DNA of 64,000 nucleotides. Origin: Tretioscincus oriximinensis (taxonomy: Eukaryota; Chordata; Lepidosauria; Squamata; Gymnophthalmidae). A program made the translations under genes and the position numbers. Below are positions 9,515 through 20,218 of the stretch, one piece after another. The number at the start of each line of letters is the position of its first letter. The first letter of the stretch is position 1. The stretch lies in assembly GCA_022410635.1 (NCBI GenBank), contig JAJVDF010000238.1, positions 1,460,309-1,524,308 on the forward strand, written 5' to 3'. Under the pieces are notes generated by a model. The model was given only the letters and a program-made list of their open reading frames with translations. It ran no database searches and had not been told where the DNA came from.

Positions 9515-9778
9515 TTATATCAGATCTTGTTCATTACCTAGGACTAAATCCAGAATTCCCTTGCCCCTGGTTGGTTCTAAAAAAGCCTGCTCTTTTTCAT
9601 GTGTTGAACAAGAGTTTACCCAATTTATGTGTGGATAGTTGAAGTCTCCCATTATGACTATTCTTCCCTTTTTTGAACCTTCAATGACCTCATGTTCCAA
9701 ATGAGTGTTGCCTTTAGGTGTTTGGTTAGGAGGCCAGTAACCTACTCCTAATAATTCTGACCTGATAATGTTATCCAT
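9515..9778 (-). pseudogene. L3 endonuclease (EEP fold) C-terminal fragment
   Basis: An 87-residue frame contains IVIMGDFNYPHINW, the GDFN motif of apurinic-like LINE endonucleases, followed by the usual LDLVLGNE segment. In an intact element this nuclease nicks the target. The N-terminal two thirds with the other catalytic residues are deleted. Confidence 0.82.
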
Positions 9779-9990
9779 AGTGCTTCTGTGGATGCTCCTG
9801 TTGCATAATTGGAGGTCTCATCCTGATGCCTATTTTTGTCTCTTTGCTTCTTTAGGTCGACTACCTTGGCCTCAAGGGAAGAAACAAATTCCCTAAGAGC
9901 CAGAAGCTCTTTGCACTGAACACACACCCATGACTTCTCTCCAGCAGGCACATAGTCATACATCTGGCACTCAAAACAGGGTGAAGCCCT
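9748..9990 (-). pseudogene. L3 ORF1 N-terminal fragment (Cys motif plus coiled coil)
   Basis: The frame holds a paired-cysteine segment, with the C-x2-C of WVCVQCKELLALREF inside the frame at 9748-9963 and a further CQ upstream. A short coiled-coil-like stretch follows (SLEAKVVDLKKQRDK). This resembles CR1-clade ORF1 proteins with a PHD/zinc-like domain. It is fused by deletion to the endonuclease remnant, which it overlaps in another frame. Confidence 0.6.
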
Positions 9991-10016
9991 CTTCCCCTTG
10001 CTGGCTCTCTACATTC

Positions 10017-11300
10017 CTATTATAATTTTATTTTACTTTCATTACTATTGAAATTCTCTTCTTTTGCAAGATTAGCTTTTTCCTTTAGTTATGGTTACTA
10101 TCTAAGATATTTTAGTAAAACTCCTTTTAGTATATGCTTACTCCTTACAGTATATTAAATGATTTAGTTTCCTTTTTGAAAAAAAATCTTCATTTTCTAC
10201 TGGATATAATTTAAATTGTGTTTTTTTTTAAATAAATAACAAAACTAATATTTTTTAATTTTATTTTTTAGTATTTTGTTTACATCATGTACCCAATTTT
10301 AACAACCAAATTTCAAGGAGCTTACCCAAAGTAGAGCTTTTCTATTGGTTACTGTTTTAAAAATGTATATAAGATCTAAAGAGAATTATCTTTTAGTTGT
10401 GTTGTAAAATTACACATGCTGTTAGCCAATTGGGTTTCAAAGAATTTGATTTGAATCTATTGATGTATAAATAATCATTTTTGTGAAGGAAAGATTGCAT
10501 ACTGCAAGCTTTGTGTATTCCTAAGTGTTGAGCATTTTCAAAATTGAAAAAATCAGAACACCACAACATTTAGGTAGTGAACTGGACTGAAAAAATGTGG
10601 AATGGGGCTATGGTCCAATTGGAAGTTGCTTTTTGATTGCTGTAAATCTTAAGGGACATGAATTGGAAGCTTCCAGCCATTATGCAGTCTTAATCAAAAT
10701 GCCACCAATGCATTTATATTTTCTTATGGAATCTGGATTTCCAACCAATTAACAGTTTTAGGCTGTAGAAACATAGCTTCCTTAAGATGGTGTAAATTTG
10801 CCACTCCAATCCACCCTGCAGTCTTTGGTTCTCTTCCCAGATTCTACTGAGTTTAATCTGTTCTCTTTACATTCTTCTGCTGACTTCTAAATGAAGGTAG
10901 AATTTGTAATGGGATGATGTACTTTTTTCCTCTTTAATATAGAATGGAAATGGGATTCTTCCTTTTCTTTTCATTAGCCTCAATTAATTGGGAGCTTGTT
11001 TTTTCATCAATCAAAATGTTGACTGAAAGGATTTTAAAATGAAACATTACAAACACAGTAAAAAGCAAAGTTTGCTACATGATCAGCTTCAGATAGTCTA
11101 GTGTTTATTAGAACTTCACATTCTGCTTCAAAAGTGTGCAGCTGATTTATTCAAAATCCTGGTTGCACAAGGTTTCTTGTGGACTTTGATCCCTTTTCAA
11201 AATCTTTTCTCTTCTGCCTAGTACTGTTTTAGCCATACAAAATATAGGAAGAGAAGTTGCTGAGCATCCAGTGTCTCCTGGTTAAATGTTTCATTTCTCA
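10017..11300. other. Unannotated AT-rich stretch
   Basis: No repeat or coding region is recognised. 10120-10330 is very AT-rich with several T and A runs. Confidence 0.45.
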
Positions 11301-11301
11301 A

Positions 11302-11455
11302 GAAAAACCAGCTGGGTGACCTTGGGCTGGTCACAATTCTTTCTCAGCCCCACTTACTTCACAAGTTGTCTCTGTGAAGAGAAGAACAGAAGATTATGTA
11401 AGTTGTTTTGATTCCCTTCAGGTTGAACAAAGTGGGGTATAAAAACCATCTCTAA
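11302..11455 (+). mobile_element. Sauria SINE, 5'-truncated
   Basis: It begins inside the body (agctgggtgaccttgggctg) and continues through cagccccacttacttcacaa to a tail-like tggggtataaaaacc. The tRNA head is missing. Confidence 0.75.
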
Positions 11456-12264
11456 CCCTATCATAACCCTATCCATTTCATCCTTGGTCTTCTCATCTCC
11501 TTTTCCCTCCTATCTTTTCCAGCATCGGAGCCTTTCCCAAGGAGTCCCATCTTCTCATTATGCGTTTGAACTTCACCTCTAGTATTTGTCCTTCTAATGA
11601 GCAGTCAGGGTTGAATTCCTTTACTATTGACTTTTCTGATCTTCTTTTGTCCAAGGAACTCAGTCTTCAGCACTTCAGTTCAAAAGCATTAGTTCTTAGA
11701 TGCTTCTTATGTCATACACAAATCCCAGAGCAGAGCCTGTCTTAATGTGCAGACAGCCATTCAAGTGCTGTTGTGTGTTCTTTCTCATATCTGTTATGTT
11801 TGAATTGGTATTCCTGGAGCAAACTTTGTGAAGAAAGGAATTTCCATGACTAAGGCTTAGTTCTAAGACACCCTCATCCATCCTGTCCAAGTCCAGCTGT
11901 GTGGTGTAATGAGATGAGAACCCCCTATCATTCACCTCTGGCCTTGCTTGGTGAGGTCCTCTCAGGAAGATATAGTTGACACTGAAATATATGTGCTGCT
12001 CACTGACTTCAGCTGTTCATGAGAGAAAATGAACACTGTCTTTGTGTGTGCATATGTGAAGGACAACATCAAGTGCAGAGAAAGAGCAGCAGTGCATCAT
12101 TTCTGTAATCTAGACAATATGTTTGCCATGGCATCCTGAAAGTCACCTGCATTTCCTACCTCTTTTCAATGCGAAGAAAAGGAAATACTCTATGGTATGC
12201 TCCTCAGTTGTCTGTCCTAGGGTACTAGACACCTGCATTTTGGTAACACTCTTTCAAACAATTA
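11456..12264. other. Unannotated stretch
   Basis: Nothing recognised. Short frames at 11560-11935 show no known domain. Confidence 0.4.
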
Positions 12265-12403
12265 GGTCCCATCTGCATGGCCATTATTCTGAGATACATC
12301 TTGGAACTGGGATCTACCATCCTGCCATAGTCCAGCTAACATGTGGATGGCAGCTCCCTATTCCAAGATATAGTCATAAATATCATTCAGTGCAGAAAGG
12401 ACC
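12265..12403. mobile_element. Hairpin MITE, probably PIF/Harbinger
   Basis: The left end, ggtcccatctgcatgg, and right end, cagtgcagaaaggacc, are imperfect inverted repeats. The inner arms (ttattctgagatacatc and attccaagatatag) also pair. The left flank is TTA and the right flank TCA, a likely decayed TWA duplication. The centre resembles the 57.9 kb MITE (acatgtggatggca). Confidence 0.6.
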
Positions 12404-13785
12404 TCAAATAAGCGTGCATATAAATGGTGCATGATAAAAACACAAATCTCTTTCCTTACAGAAAGATGAGGACAATTCACACTATTGAAAATTATCATAA
12501 TCAAAACAAAATTGTCAAATCAAAACAAACACTCCAGCTGGAATGCTTAAAAAAGATTCCACTATTTAAATGTCCTTCTAATTAAGATTAATTAAAGTTT
12601 CCTACATTTTTTGCTTTCCTTCCTGAAATCTTAAATTACCACTTTGGTGACACAAAGATGATCATGAGACGATTCCAAAAGACATCCTTTGAAGATTGAG
12701 CAGCTTCATATCCTGTATACAAGCAAGAGATGGTATCCTGATTTTGCATTTTAAATTAAAGTCTGCAGTCGAATGTCACAAATTGCCCGAAAGTTCATAT
12801 TCTTTATATACACACATCTAAGGACTGAAATTTTATGAGACTTCCTTGTTCATGCAGGTGTTTGCAACATGATAGTATAGAAGAAGGTTGTTTTCATGAT
12901 ACTAGGGAATTCCACATGGTATTTACACAATATGTATTTCAGAAGTCTCTCAAACCTATTGAAAGGCTTTGGACTCCTGCCATATATTTCCTTCCTTCCA
13001 ACTGCTCTAGACACAAGTAAAGCATTGGTATCTTCAGCAGTGTAAGTTTCCGTACAGTTTCTTTATTGAAAATGTAAAAGGAATGCTAGAAATAACTTCA
13101 TTACAATGCAAAAAGTGAAATAATACAAATATACAAGCAGCACGATAAAATACTTTCAAGTTGGGGCAAATTAGTCAAGCGGTAGGTAACAACTCAGCTT
13201 GTGACTATTAGCAAAGAGAAAGAGATTTGATAGCATTTTACATGTATCAAGGGAAATAATAACTGTAGAAATGACAAAGATGCAAGGTTTTCCATTCTAC
13301 TAGTGACTGAGAGTTATTTTAAATTCCAGATAATAGCAGCATGAATTCTTAAGCTTGAAGTTAGATAATGGAGCACTCATATAGGTGAACATGGAAATGA
13401 AAGAGGGAACTTTCAGTAGCCAATTAAAATTTAGTTGCTAAGCACCACTGGGCAGAATTCAATAAAAAGTTAAATGTTTTAGAATGGGGTGACAAGTGTT
13501 TTGTAAGAATAGGAGCAGGAAATGTAACTTTGGCTGAGAACTGAGAAGGAAAGCAGTGCCGAAGGGAGGAGAAATGTCTAACTTCAGGACGTAAGGAAGA
13601 TACAACTTTTTAAGGGCTTTTTTTGGTTAGGGATAATCTTGTTAGTGCTTAACAAAAGAATCAAGACATAAACAGTTTCTCTAACACACATTCATAGAAG
13701 GAGGAGGATGGTGGTTAGTAAGATAGATTTAATAGGAAGGTAAAAGTGTCAGAACTTTGACTAATCCCCATGTTTTGATATCATG
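12404..13785. other. Unannotated AT-rich stretch
   Basis: No feature is recognised; open frames are short. Confidence 0.45.
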
Positions 13786-13917
13786 TAGGCTGACCAGATG
13801 ACCCCTTTCGGGGAGTTGAAAACCTGTTTTTGGGGTGCCTCCCNGTTTTTTCTGAGCAAAATCTTTTTTAAAAAAGATTTTTTTTGAAACTTTTTTGTTT
13901 TTGTTTTTTTTTCTCAG
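13786..13917 (+). mobile_element. hAT-type MITE, right end lost
   Basis: It starts with the taggctgaccagatgacccc terminus shared with the complete copies at 42838 and 47756, followed by tttttggggtgcctccc. The matching right terminus is missing and the similarity ends near ttctcag. Confidence 0.7.
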
Positions 13918-14535
13918 AAAAATCTATTGTATAAACTGACAGATTGCACATTTTAAAGCTGATTACCCAGAATATCAGTTTTCTGTGGAAATCCACTGTC
14001 AAACCTGCATATTGCAGGAAGTCTTTGATGCGTGGATGGTTTTTATGAGAAACTGTGAGTGTGAGGGTCAAAGGAATTTGATATAAGCATTTGGAAGAAG
14101 GACTACTGGACTTGCTCTTGACAAGTAGCAAACAAAATGGCTGAAGGAGATTGTGTCACATTCATGTAAAATCTCACATGTCAGGAAAAGACAGAATAAC
14201 AAAACTCGGTACAAATGAAGTGCATTAAAGCTGGAAAACCGTTATTTTGGAAATTTTGGAATAAACAAATGCTGTGTGGATGCAGCTAAAGTCCAGTTAT
14301 CCACCATGAACTAAGGTAGCCCTTTCCCCTTTGTGGCAACAGATGTCAATTATTTATTCCCATGTAGTAGGATATTCTGGAATAAATGATAGATATTCTG
14401 GAATCAAATAATTCAGACAGTGCTTTATTTTGGAATATCCCAGGTACAGTGGAATAAGTAAGCACTGTCTGGATGTCAATATTTGGACTAATACCGCCTA
14501 ATCTGGTTGCCTTTATCCAATCAATGTAGCAAGGG
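13918..14535. other. Unannotated stretch
   Basis: No repeat is assigned. A ggaata-rich part (14360-14460) contains two near-copies of gatattctggaat. Confidence 0.4.
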
Positions 14536-14745
14536 GGTCTTGTAGCACTTTAGAGACTAACAAGAAAAAGACTGATGGCTTGAGCATTTATAGACAAGTC
14601 CAGTTCTTCATCTGGAGTAGGCTTCTCTATGAAACCTCATGGCGCCTACAGCACATTTTTCTTTTTAATCTCAAAGGTGCTACAAGACTCCCCAACTAGA
14701 TTTTCTAGACTCAGGCTGATGTGGCTATTTCTTTGAAATTAAACC
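14536..14745 (+). mobile_element. Older foldback Penelope-like element
   Basis: It has the same plan as the 6.7 kb copy but diverged. The left arm (gtcttgtagcactttagaga through atagacaagtc) pairs imperfectly with the right arm (ctctatgaaacctcatgg through ggtgctacaagactc). A one-sided tail near 14701-14740 (tagactcaggctgatgtggc) corresponds to tagactaacacggct. The possible duplication (atccaatcaat versus aaaccaatcgg) is weak. Shared architecture in old and young copies shows that the inverted arrangement is a property of the family. Confidence 0.65.
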
Positions 14746-15262
14746 AATCGGATATTCAATGAGAACATCCACATTATGCCAGTGCTGTGGCTGTTCTTGG
14801 CCAGTTTGCAAACCATTTTATGGTTAAGTCTCACCTTTCTAACCTTGCTGACAGGATTAGGAAATAGTGCCTAACATTTTAAAGAAAAAAACCCAAATTT
14901 TTAAGGGAAAATAAAACCCCAAGCAGAATTTGAAATTTAGACTATACATTGATAGCGCTATATAATAAACAAAACAAAACGGAATTAAGCGATCCAGTCC
15001 ACGGGTGCTTCTTTACAGTGCAAATGTGTAGGGTAGTGCAGTGTGTATGGATAATCATCCATAAAAATAATCTGGTGAAAGACATGGTAAAGTGGGTGAG
15101 GGAGGGGAATGACAGGGCATATTCATGATGTACCTTGATGTACACTTGATGCAACTATCAAAATGATTCTACTCATTTCTAACTTGCACAATTTTCATAA
15201 CCCATTATATATGCCTAAAGTCAATGAAGTAAAAAAATTATTTTGCCCAAGATGAAGTTTAA

Positions 15263-15318
15263 AACCAACAAAACAGCAACAACAGCAACAGCAGCAGCAA
15301 CAACAACAACAACAACAA
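15263..15318. repeat. Microsatellite (aac/agc)n
   Basis: Interrupted caa and cag triplets over about 55 bp. Confidence 0.9.
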
Positions 15319-15374
15319 TGTGGATGTCTGTTTCCCAGAATGGGAGCTGGACTTAGATACAAGTCCTAGGTGCT

Positions 15375-15505
15375 GTCCTGACATGTACTTTTCTTCCAAC
15401 TTCAGTCCTAAAGAACTGGACTGAATCAAGATACACATGTCCCTCCCTGGTTTATTCCAATTTTTAAGGACTGAAAATGGATTGGAAATACCAGGTACAT
15501 TTCAA
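15375..15505. mobile_element. Palindromic MITE family P, copy 1
   Basis: The two halves are inverted copies: acttcagtcctaaagaactg near 15409 pairs with a diverged half near 15462 (tttaaggactgaa) and ggattggaaat. The outer ends are gacatgtac and ggtacat. Related copies lie near 29.4, 31.6, 52.4 and 53.2 kb. The superfamily is unknown. Confidence 0.6.
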
Positions 15506-17433
15506 AACATGCTGAAAACGGTCTCTTTTATCACCCAGTCCAGATCCCAAGTTCTGAAAAGAGTCCACAAATACCATTTTCTTCCATCTGCATTGGGTGG
15601 ATTCAACCCAATCACAGCATATAAAGAAATCTCTGTGATTGTATCTTGCTGTCCTGTCTGATGAGGAAACTACTGGGGGCATTCATCCCATGCCTGCTGG
15701 CCCTGTTCATTCCTGCCTCATCTACTTCTCTTTAGGTTCTATTTCACATATGTAGCTTGTTTCAGAAAAACAGAGAAGGCAAACAGATAAGTCTTTTATT
15801 ACAAAAGGTCATTTTTATTGCAAATGACATCAAATTAAAACATTCACATACACAGAGTAATACATCAAATTAAACAAATAACAATTCATTTTCCCCTTCC
15901 CTACCCCATCCGCCCCCCACCAGGACGATCACAATCAATAAATTACAACATTAATCTTAAGTGCAAGTTCTCATAAGTACAGTTTATCTTAGGTGCAAAT
16001 TTGATATCATATTTATTACATGTCTTAACCTGTCGCTGTTTCCACCAATTGCAATAATTTGTCTCAGTTATCTTCCCAAATCTTATTAATATGTATACCC
16101 AATAAACTTAATATTTTTTGTCTGGAAACATCAAAAATGAGAAATTCAATTAAATAATCCAACCAAACGTGGATGGTCCATTTTGTTCTATCCTTCCATC
16201 TCCTGGCGATGGTTAACTGAGATACCCAGATACATTTGTGGAGATTTAATATATAAATCTGTATAATATAAATCTGTATAATATAAGAGATTTAAAGACA
16301 TTAAGTTGTTCATTAATAGATGCAAACAGGTAAGTGACTGGTATTACTGGAAATCCGGCATTATTCCAGGTCTCTATAAAAGTAATGTTATGGGATATCA
16401 CCTTGGTATTTTTTGCTTGACTACATGAAGAATGCAAGAATTACATGTGGCACCCCAAATATAGTTCTAGAAAAATGGTAGTTTTAACTTGTGGCTGGAG
16501 GCACCTTTTGTTTTAAATGTGCTGTTTTCAACATTGAAGCAGTGTCTCCAAAGTAGCTTACTAGCCTTCAGTGTCATAATACCGCAATACAGGTAATTAT
16601 TAACCTTTGCTAAACCTTGAGGTGTGTTCAATGAAGGTGTGTGTTCCACGAATGAGTAGATTTTTGTGCAATAATCTACTATAGTTATTTCTAAAGGAAA
16701 TCAATTTTAACCTATAATTGAGCTTCTGAAGTTACAAGTTTAGTTTGCTTCCACTCTTACCTATAAATTCTTTTCCTGAAGAGTGCTTGAACAATGAATT
16801 TCTTTAATCCTGTGATGCTGTAGCAGTTCAGAGGATTGCAGTGCAATTCTAACTACATGCATTGAGGAATACATCCAATTGTGCTCTGCAATGCTTTGCT
16901 TCTGGGAAAGCAAAGTTGACATTCAGCCTTCTTCTGTTCATGGTGACCTTGAACATTTCTTAAAAAGATTGTAAAGTTTTAGAGTTTGACTCTTATAAAA
17001 CTGGTGTTATGTATATATTTCCTTTTGAACTAATCATAGTACCAATCATTCTGAAGAAGCTTTACAGAATGGAGAACATAGTCAAAGACAACAAACTGAA
17101 TTTTATAGGCAAAATGACATTTACAGAGCTGTAAGATATAGGAATATCTAGGAATTGGAAAATAAAAAATAAAAAANTGTCAGATTATATATCTTTGGGC
17201 TACCCAAGAGGGGAGAGCTATATAAGAAAGGTATAGATGTGCAAGATAAGAATCCCAGCTAATCCTGACCCTATGACAATTGCATTTGAATGAATTTTTT
17301 TGTTTTAAAGTACTTGTTTGTCACAGGCCCCATCCAGATGAGTGGTTTAAATCTGGAATTTACTTAAAAATTTTCCTTTCATGCCTCTGCCCCCACATAC
17401 ATCTAAGCCTGAGTTACTGGAGCGAGTATTAGT
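15506..17433. other. Mostly unannotated; possible LINE 3' UTR near 15.8-16.2 kb
   Basis: 15780-16230 is T/A-rich on this strand with a C-rich patch (15892-15922), and could be an old L1-like 3' UTR in minus orientation; I am not sure. 16246-16288 holds about three near-copies of aatctgtataatata. The rest shows nothing recognisable. Confidence 0.35.
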
Positions 17434-17626
17434 TTGCTGTAATGGTTTGTAGTGTTGGACTCTTATCTGGTAATCTCCTGGTTCAATTCCACATTCCTCC
17501 ATGAAGTTCTTTCAAACTCTCTTAAGCCCAACCTAATTCACAGAGTGTCTTTTGTGGAGAAAGCAACAAAAGCTATGTTTGCCACCCTTTGGTGAAAGGG
17601 CATTATAAAAGGACATCACCATCACC
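17434..17626 (+). mobile_element. Sauria SINE with trinucleotide tail
   Basis: A decayed tRNA head carries a B box, ggttcaattcc, at 17480-17490. The body retains acagagtgtcttttgtggag and aagcaacaaaagct. The 3' end runs into a (atcacc)n array that was later hit by a hAT element. Confidence 0.7.
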
Positions 17627-17634
17627 ATCACCAT

Positions 17635-17939
17635 TAGGGTTGCCATATTATGGCAACCCAAAACCGGGACGGGGTGGGGGGGTGCACGTGCGCGCATGCG
17701 CATATGGACGCTTGTAGCGAGACAGGCAGAACGTATTTCCTGCCTGTCTCACAAGCGTCCATGCGCACGCGCGCAGCTGCGGTGNNNNNNNNNNNNNNNN
17801 NNNNNNNNNNNNNNNNNNNNNNNNNNNNNNNNNNNNNNNNNNNNNNNNNNNNNNNNNNNNNNNNNNNNNNNNNNNNNNNNAATAAAATTGTCCCTAAAAC
17901 CGTGAATGTCCCGGTTTACCGGGACGTATGGCAACCCTA
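17635..17939. mobile_element. hAT-type non-autonomous element in a microsatellite, with assembly gap
   Basis: The terminal inverted repeats are tagggttgccata and rc tatggcaaccc-ta. The flanking 8-mers atcaccat (17627-17634 and 17940-17947) are identical and fit an hAT duplication, although the host array makes this ambiguous. Subterminal parts also pair (aaaccgggac and gtcccggtttaccgggac). The interior includes a GC-rich inverted repeat around agacaggcag/cctgcctgtct and a run of 96 Ns at 17785-17880, perhaps an assembly failure at a foldback. Confidence 0.7.
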
Positions 17940-17982
17940 ATCACCATCATCATCATCATCATCATCACCATCATCATCATCT
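17940..17982. repeat. Microsatellite (atc)n
   Basis: Continuation of the array that hosts the hAT element. Confidence 0.9.
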
Positions 17983-18117
17983 CATTATTTTGCAGCTCTA
18001 TGAATTTGCTCTGTCAAGGATTTCAGCACTGGTCTTTACTTGCTTTTTAAATGGATGGAAATGATTTCTGCAATACTACAAGCCTCCTATTCTTGCATTA
18101 CCTACAGTTCTGTCTTA

Positions 18118-18694
18118 TATAGAGTTGGAAGAAATCTCCAGATTCCTCGAGTCTGATCTCCTGCTCTATGCAGGATTACTAAATCATCCCAGATAGATGG
18201 CTGTCCAGCCTCTGTTTGAAGACTTCCACTAAAGGAGATCACCCTTACTGTCAAAATGGTTTTCTGATTTTTAATCTCTAGCTACTCACTTGCAATTTCA
18301 TTCTGATTCTTGTAGACTTTCTATGTGCTAATAATAATTGGGCTGAAATCTCTGTTCTATGGCAGCTCTTCAGATATTTAAAGACAACTATTATGTCTCA
18401 TCTCAGTCTTTTCTGAACATCCATAGATCTTTTAACTGTTCCTCATAGGACATGATTGCCAGACTCAGTGTCTTGGTAACCCTCCTTTGAAATTGTCCCA
18501 GTTTATCAATGGCATTTTTAAATTGGAGTGTACAGAACTGAACTCAATGCTCTAAATGTAATCTGACCAAAGTAGAATTGAGAGGAGTAATTACTTTATG
18601 AGATTTAGATTCTATGCTTCTCTTAATATATTCCAGGATTGTGTTTGCCTTTTTTGCAGCTGTTTCACACTGTTAATTCATGTTTTCTCTGTTA
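18118..18694 (-). mobile_element. CR1 LINE fragment, ORF2 end to 3' UTR
   Basis: The 3' side (near 18125) has agagttggaagaaatctcc, a CR1 hallmark in reverse. The sequence continues through segments typical of the CR1 ORF2 C-terminal region and 3' UTR (gatggctgtccagcctctgtt, caaagtagaat). All frames are broken. The 5' side ends in a hairpin at 18656-18735. Confidence 0.75.
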
Positions 18695-18735
18695 GATAAC
18701 AGAGAAAACATGAATTAATCGTGTGAAACAGCTGC
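18656..18735. repeat. Near-perfect 39-bp inverted repeat with 2-nt spacer
   Basis: The arms at 18656-18694 and 18697-18735 match at 37 of 39 positions. The left arm is CR1 sequence; the right arm is its inverted duplicate at the 5' junction of the truncated element. Confidence 0.9.
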
Positions 18736-19321
18736 AAGAAATCAATGTACTTCTGAGATCCATCAATACATACATCGCCAATACTCCCTACATGGTGAGC
18801 AGCTGAGGATAGTTGGCTTATCCTATCCACTATGACCCTCACCTTCACTCTGTTCACTTTTGCTCTGTTCAGTAAGGCCACCAGTCTGCTGAGACAGTGC
18901 TAGGGATCCAGACTGGGAAAGGAAGTTGCTGCTGGGCAGAGCTGGGGTGGGTCTGGTTGACTCTCCAGGGCTTGGATGCCTGATTTGGCTGGCCTGGGCC
19001 AGTTTGCTCAGCCAGGGATTTAGCACTGCATCATGTATGAATGCCAAATGTGGTGCCCCCACAAGCATCTGGTAACCTCCGCCCACAGTGCCACTAACCT
19101 GGAATGCCTTTAATCCATGTTGGCAGGAGCTGGCAAAAAGCCTGCCTTGTGTAACCTAAGTGCAGCATTTCAGACATGACCAGTAAAGGGGAGGATCTTT
19201 CAATGTTCTGAAAGTTTAGAAGCAGGTAATTTTAGTGGTATATGGACACAAGGGAGGATGGGGGAGCCCAGTTTCCATCCTTCCCTCATTCTTCACCTGG
19301 CATGGCACCCTTACCCCCACC
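18736..19321. other. Unannotated, moderately GC-rich stretch
   Basis: No similarity is recognised. 18880-19090 is GC-richer than its surroundings but holds no credible protein. Confidence 0.4.
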
Positions 19322-19323
19322 TA

Positions 19324-20216
19324 CAGTCCAATTTTTGTCAATATTTTATTGCTTCTTTGCATGGGACAACTGTAAAGAAATGACAGTTGCATACAAAGGA
19401 AAGTAGTCAATGTACTGCTTGTATAACAGTGTGCATTTGGTGTGCCCTCAAAATAACTCAAGAGGCAGCCACTAATGTCACTAATAGCAGCCACTAATAG
19501 CAGCAAAATGAGTACACCCTAAGGGTAAATGGGCAAATTAAGGCCAAAGTCTCAGTATTTTGTGTGCCCACCATTAGTTTCCAGCACTGCCTTAACACTC
19601 TTAGGTATGGAGTTCACTAGAACCGTATGGGTTGCCACTGATATCCTCTTCAACTCCTCCATGACATCACGGAGCTGGTGGATGTTAGAGACCTTGTGCT
19701 CCTCCATCTTCTGCTTAGATCTGGAAATATGCTTGGCCAATCCCACACCTTTTCTCTAAGTTTCTTTAGCAAGGCAGTAGTCCTTTTGTCGGTGTGTTTG
19801 GGGTTGTTACCATATTGGAATACTGGTGGTAGCCCAGTCTCGAAAGGGAAGGAATTATGGTTCCCTCAGTGTAGCTCCCCACAGCTGGCAGCACTCATAC
19901 AGCCCCAAACCACGACACTCCCACCACCAAACTTCACTGTAGACAACACACACTTGTCTTTGTCCTCTTCACCTTGTTGCTGCCATTCACGCTTGACACA
20001 CCTGACCCAAAAAGTTTACCTTGGTCTCATTAAACTACAGGACATGGTTCCAGTAATCCATGTCCTTGGTCTGCTTGTCTTCAGCAAAATCTTTCCATGC
20101 TTTCTTTAGAAGAGGCTTCCTTCTGGGGCAACAGCCATGCAGACCAATTTGGTGCTTTGCATATAATAAAATATTGAAAATAACATGAAGGGTGCACTTA
20201 CTTTTGTGATATACTG
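19324..20216 (-). mobile_element. Tc1-type DNA transposon, internally deleted
   Basis: The element is flanked by TA at 19322-19323 and 20217-20218. Its outer ends are cagt and actg, and the right end (gtgcacttacttttgtgata) is a typical Tc1-like terminus. At 893 bp it is shorter than the usual 1.3-1.7 kb, because the N-terminal DNA-binding part is missing. Confidence 0.8.
19552..20160 (-). pseudogene. Tc1-like transposase remnant
   Basis: This enzyme would cut and paste the element at TA sites. The minus strand ends with VNSIPKSVKAVLETNGGHTKY, the characteristic Tc1 C-terminus, preceded by KRISVATHTVL. Upstream, a separate frame (around 20035-20160) carries RRKPLLKKAWKDFAEDKQ and YWNHVL, which match the catalytic-core entry. 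Between them are several stops and frameshifts. The N-terminal helix-turn-helix domains are absent. Confidence 0.8.
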
Positions 20217-20218
20217 TA

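Larger units (their letters stand above)
8168..10016 (-). mobile_element. CR1/L3-clade LINE, internally deleted, minus strand
   Basis: The 3' tail (rc of cataagaacataag) is at 8168-8195 and the 5' side extends to about 10016. In element order there is an ORF1 piece, an endonuclease C-terminal piece, the linker between endonuclease and RT, the first part of the RT, and then a jump into the 3' UTR near 8375. Most of the RT and all of the C-terminal domain are deleted, as is the segment between ORF1 and the endonuclease end. Confidence 0.85.

Noticed and set aside
15780..16290. L1-type LINE 3' UTR
   Set aside because: Composition and a C-rich patch suggest it, but no coding remnant or polyA signal supports the call, so it is only mentioned in the stretch note.
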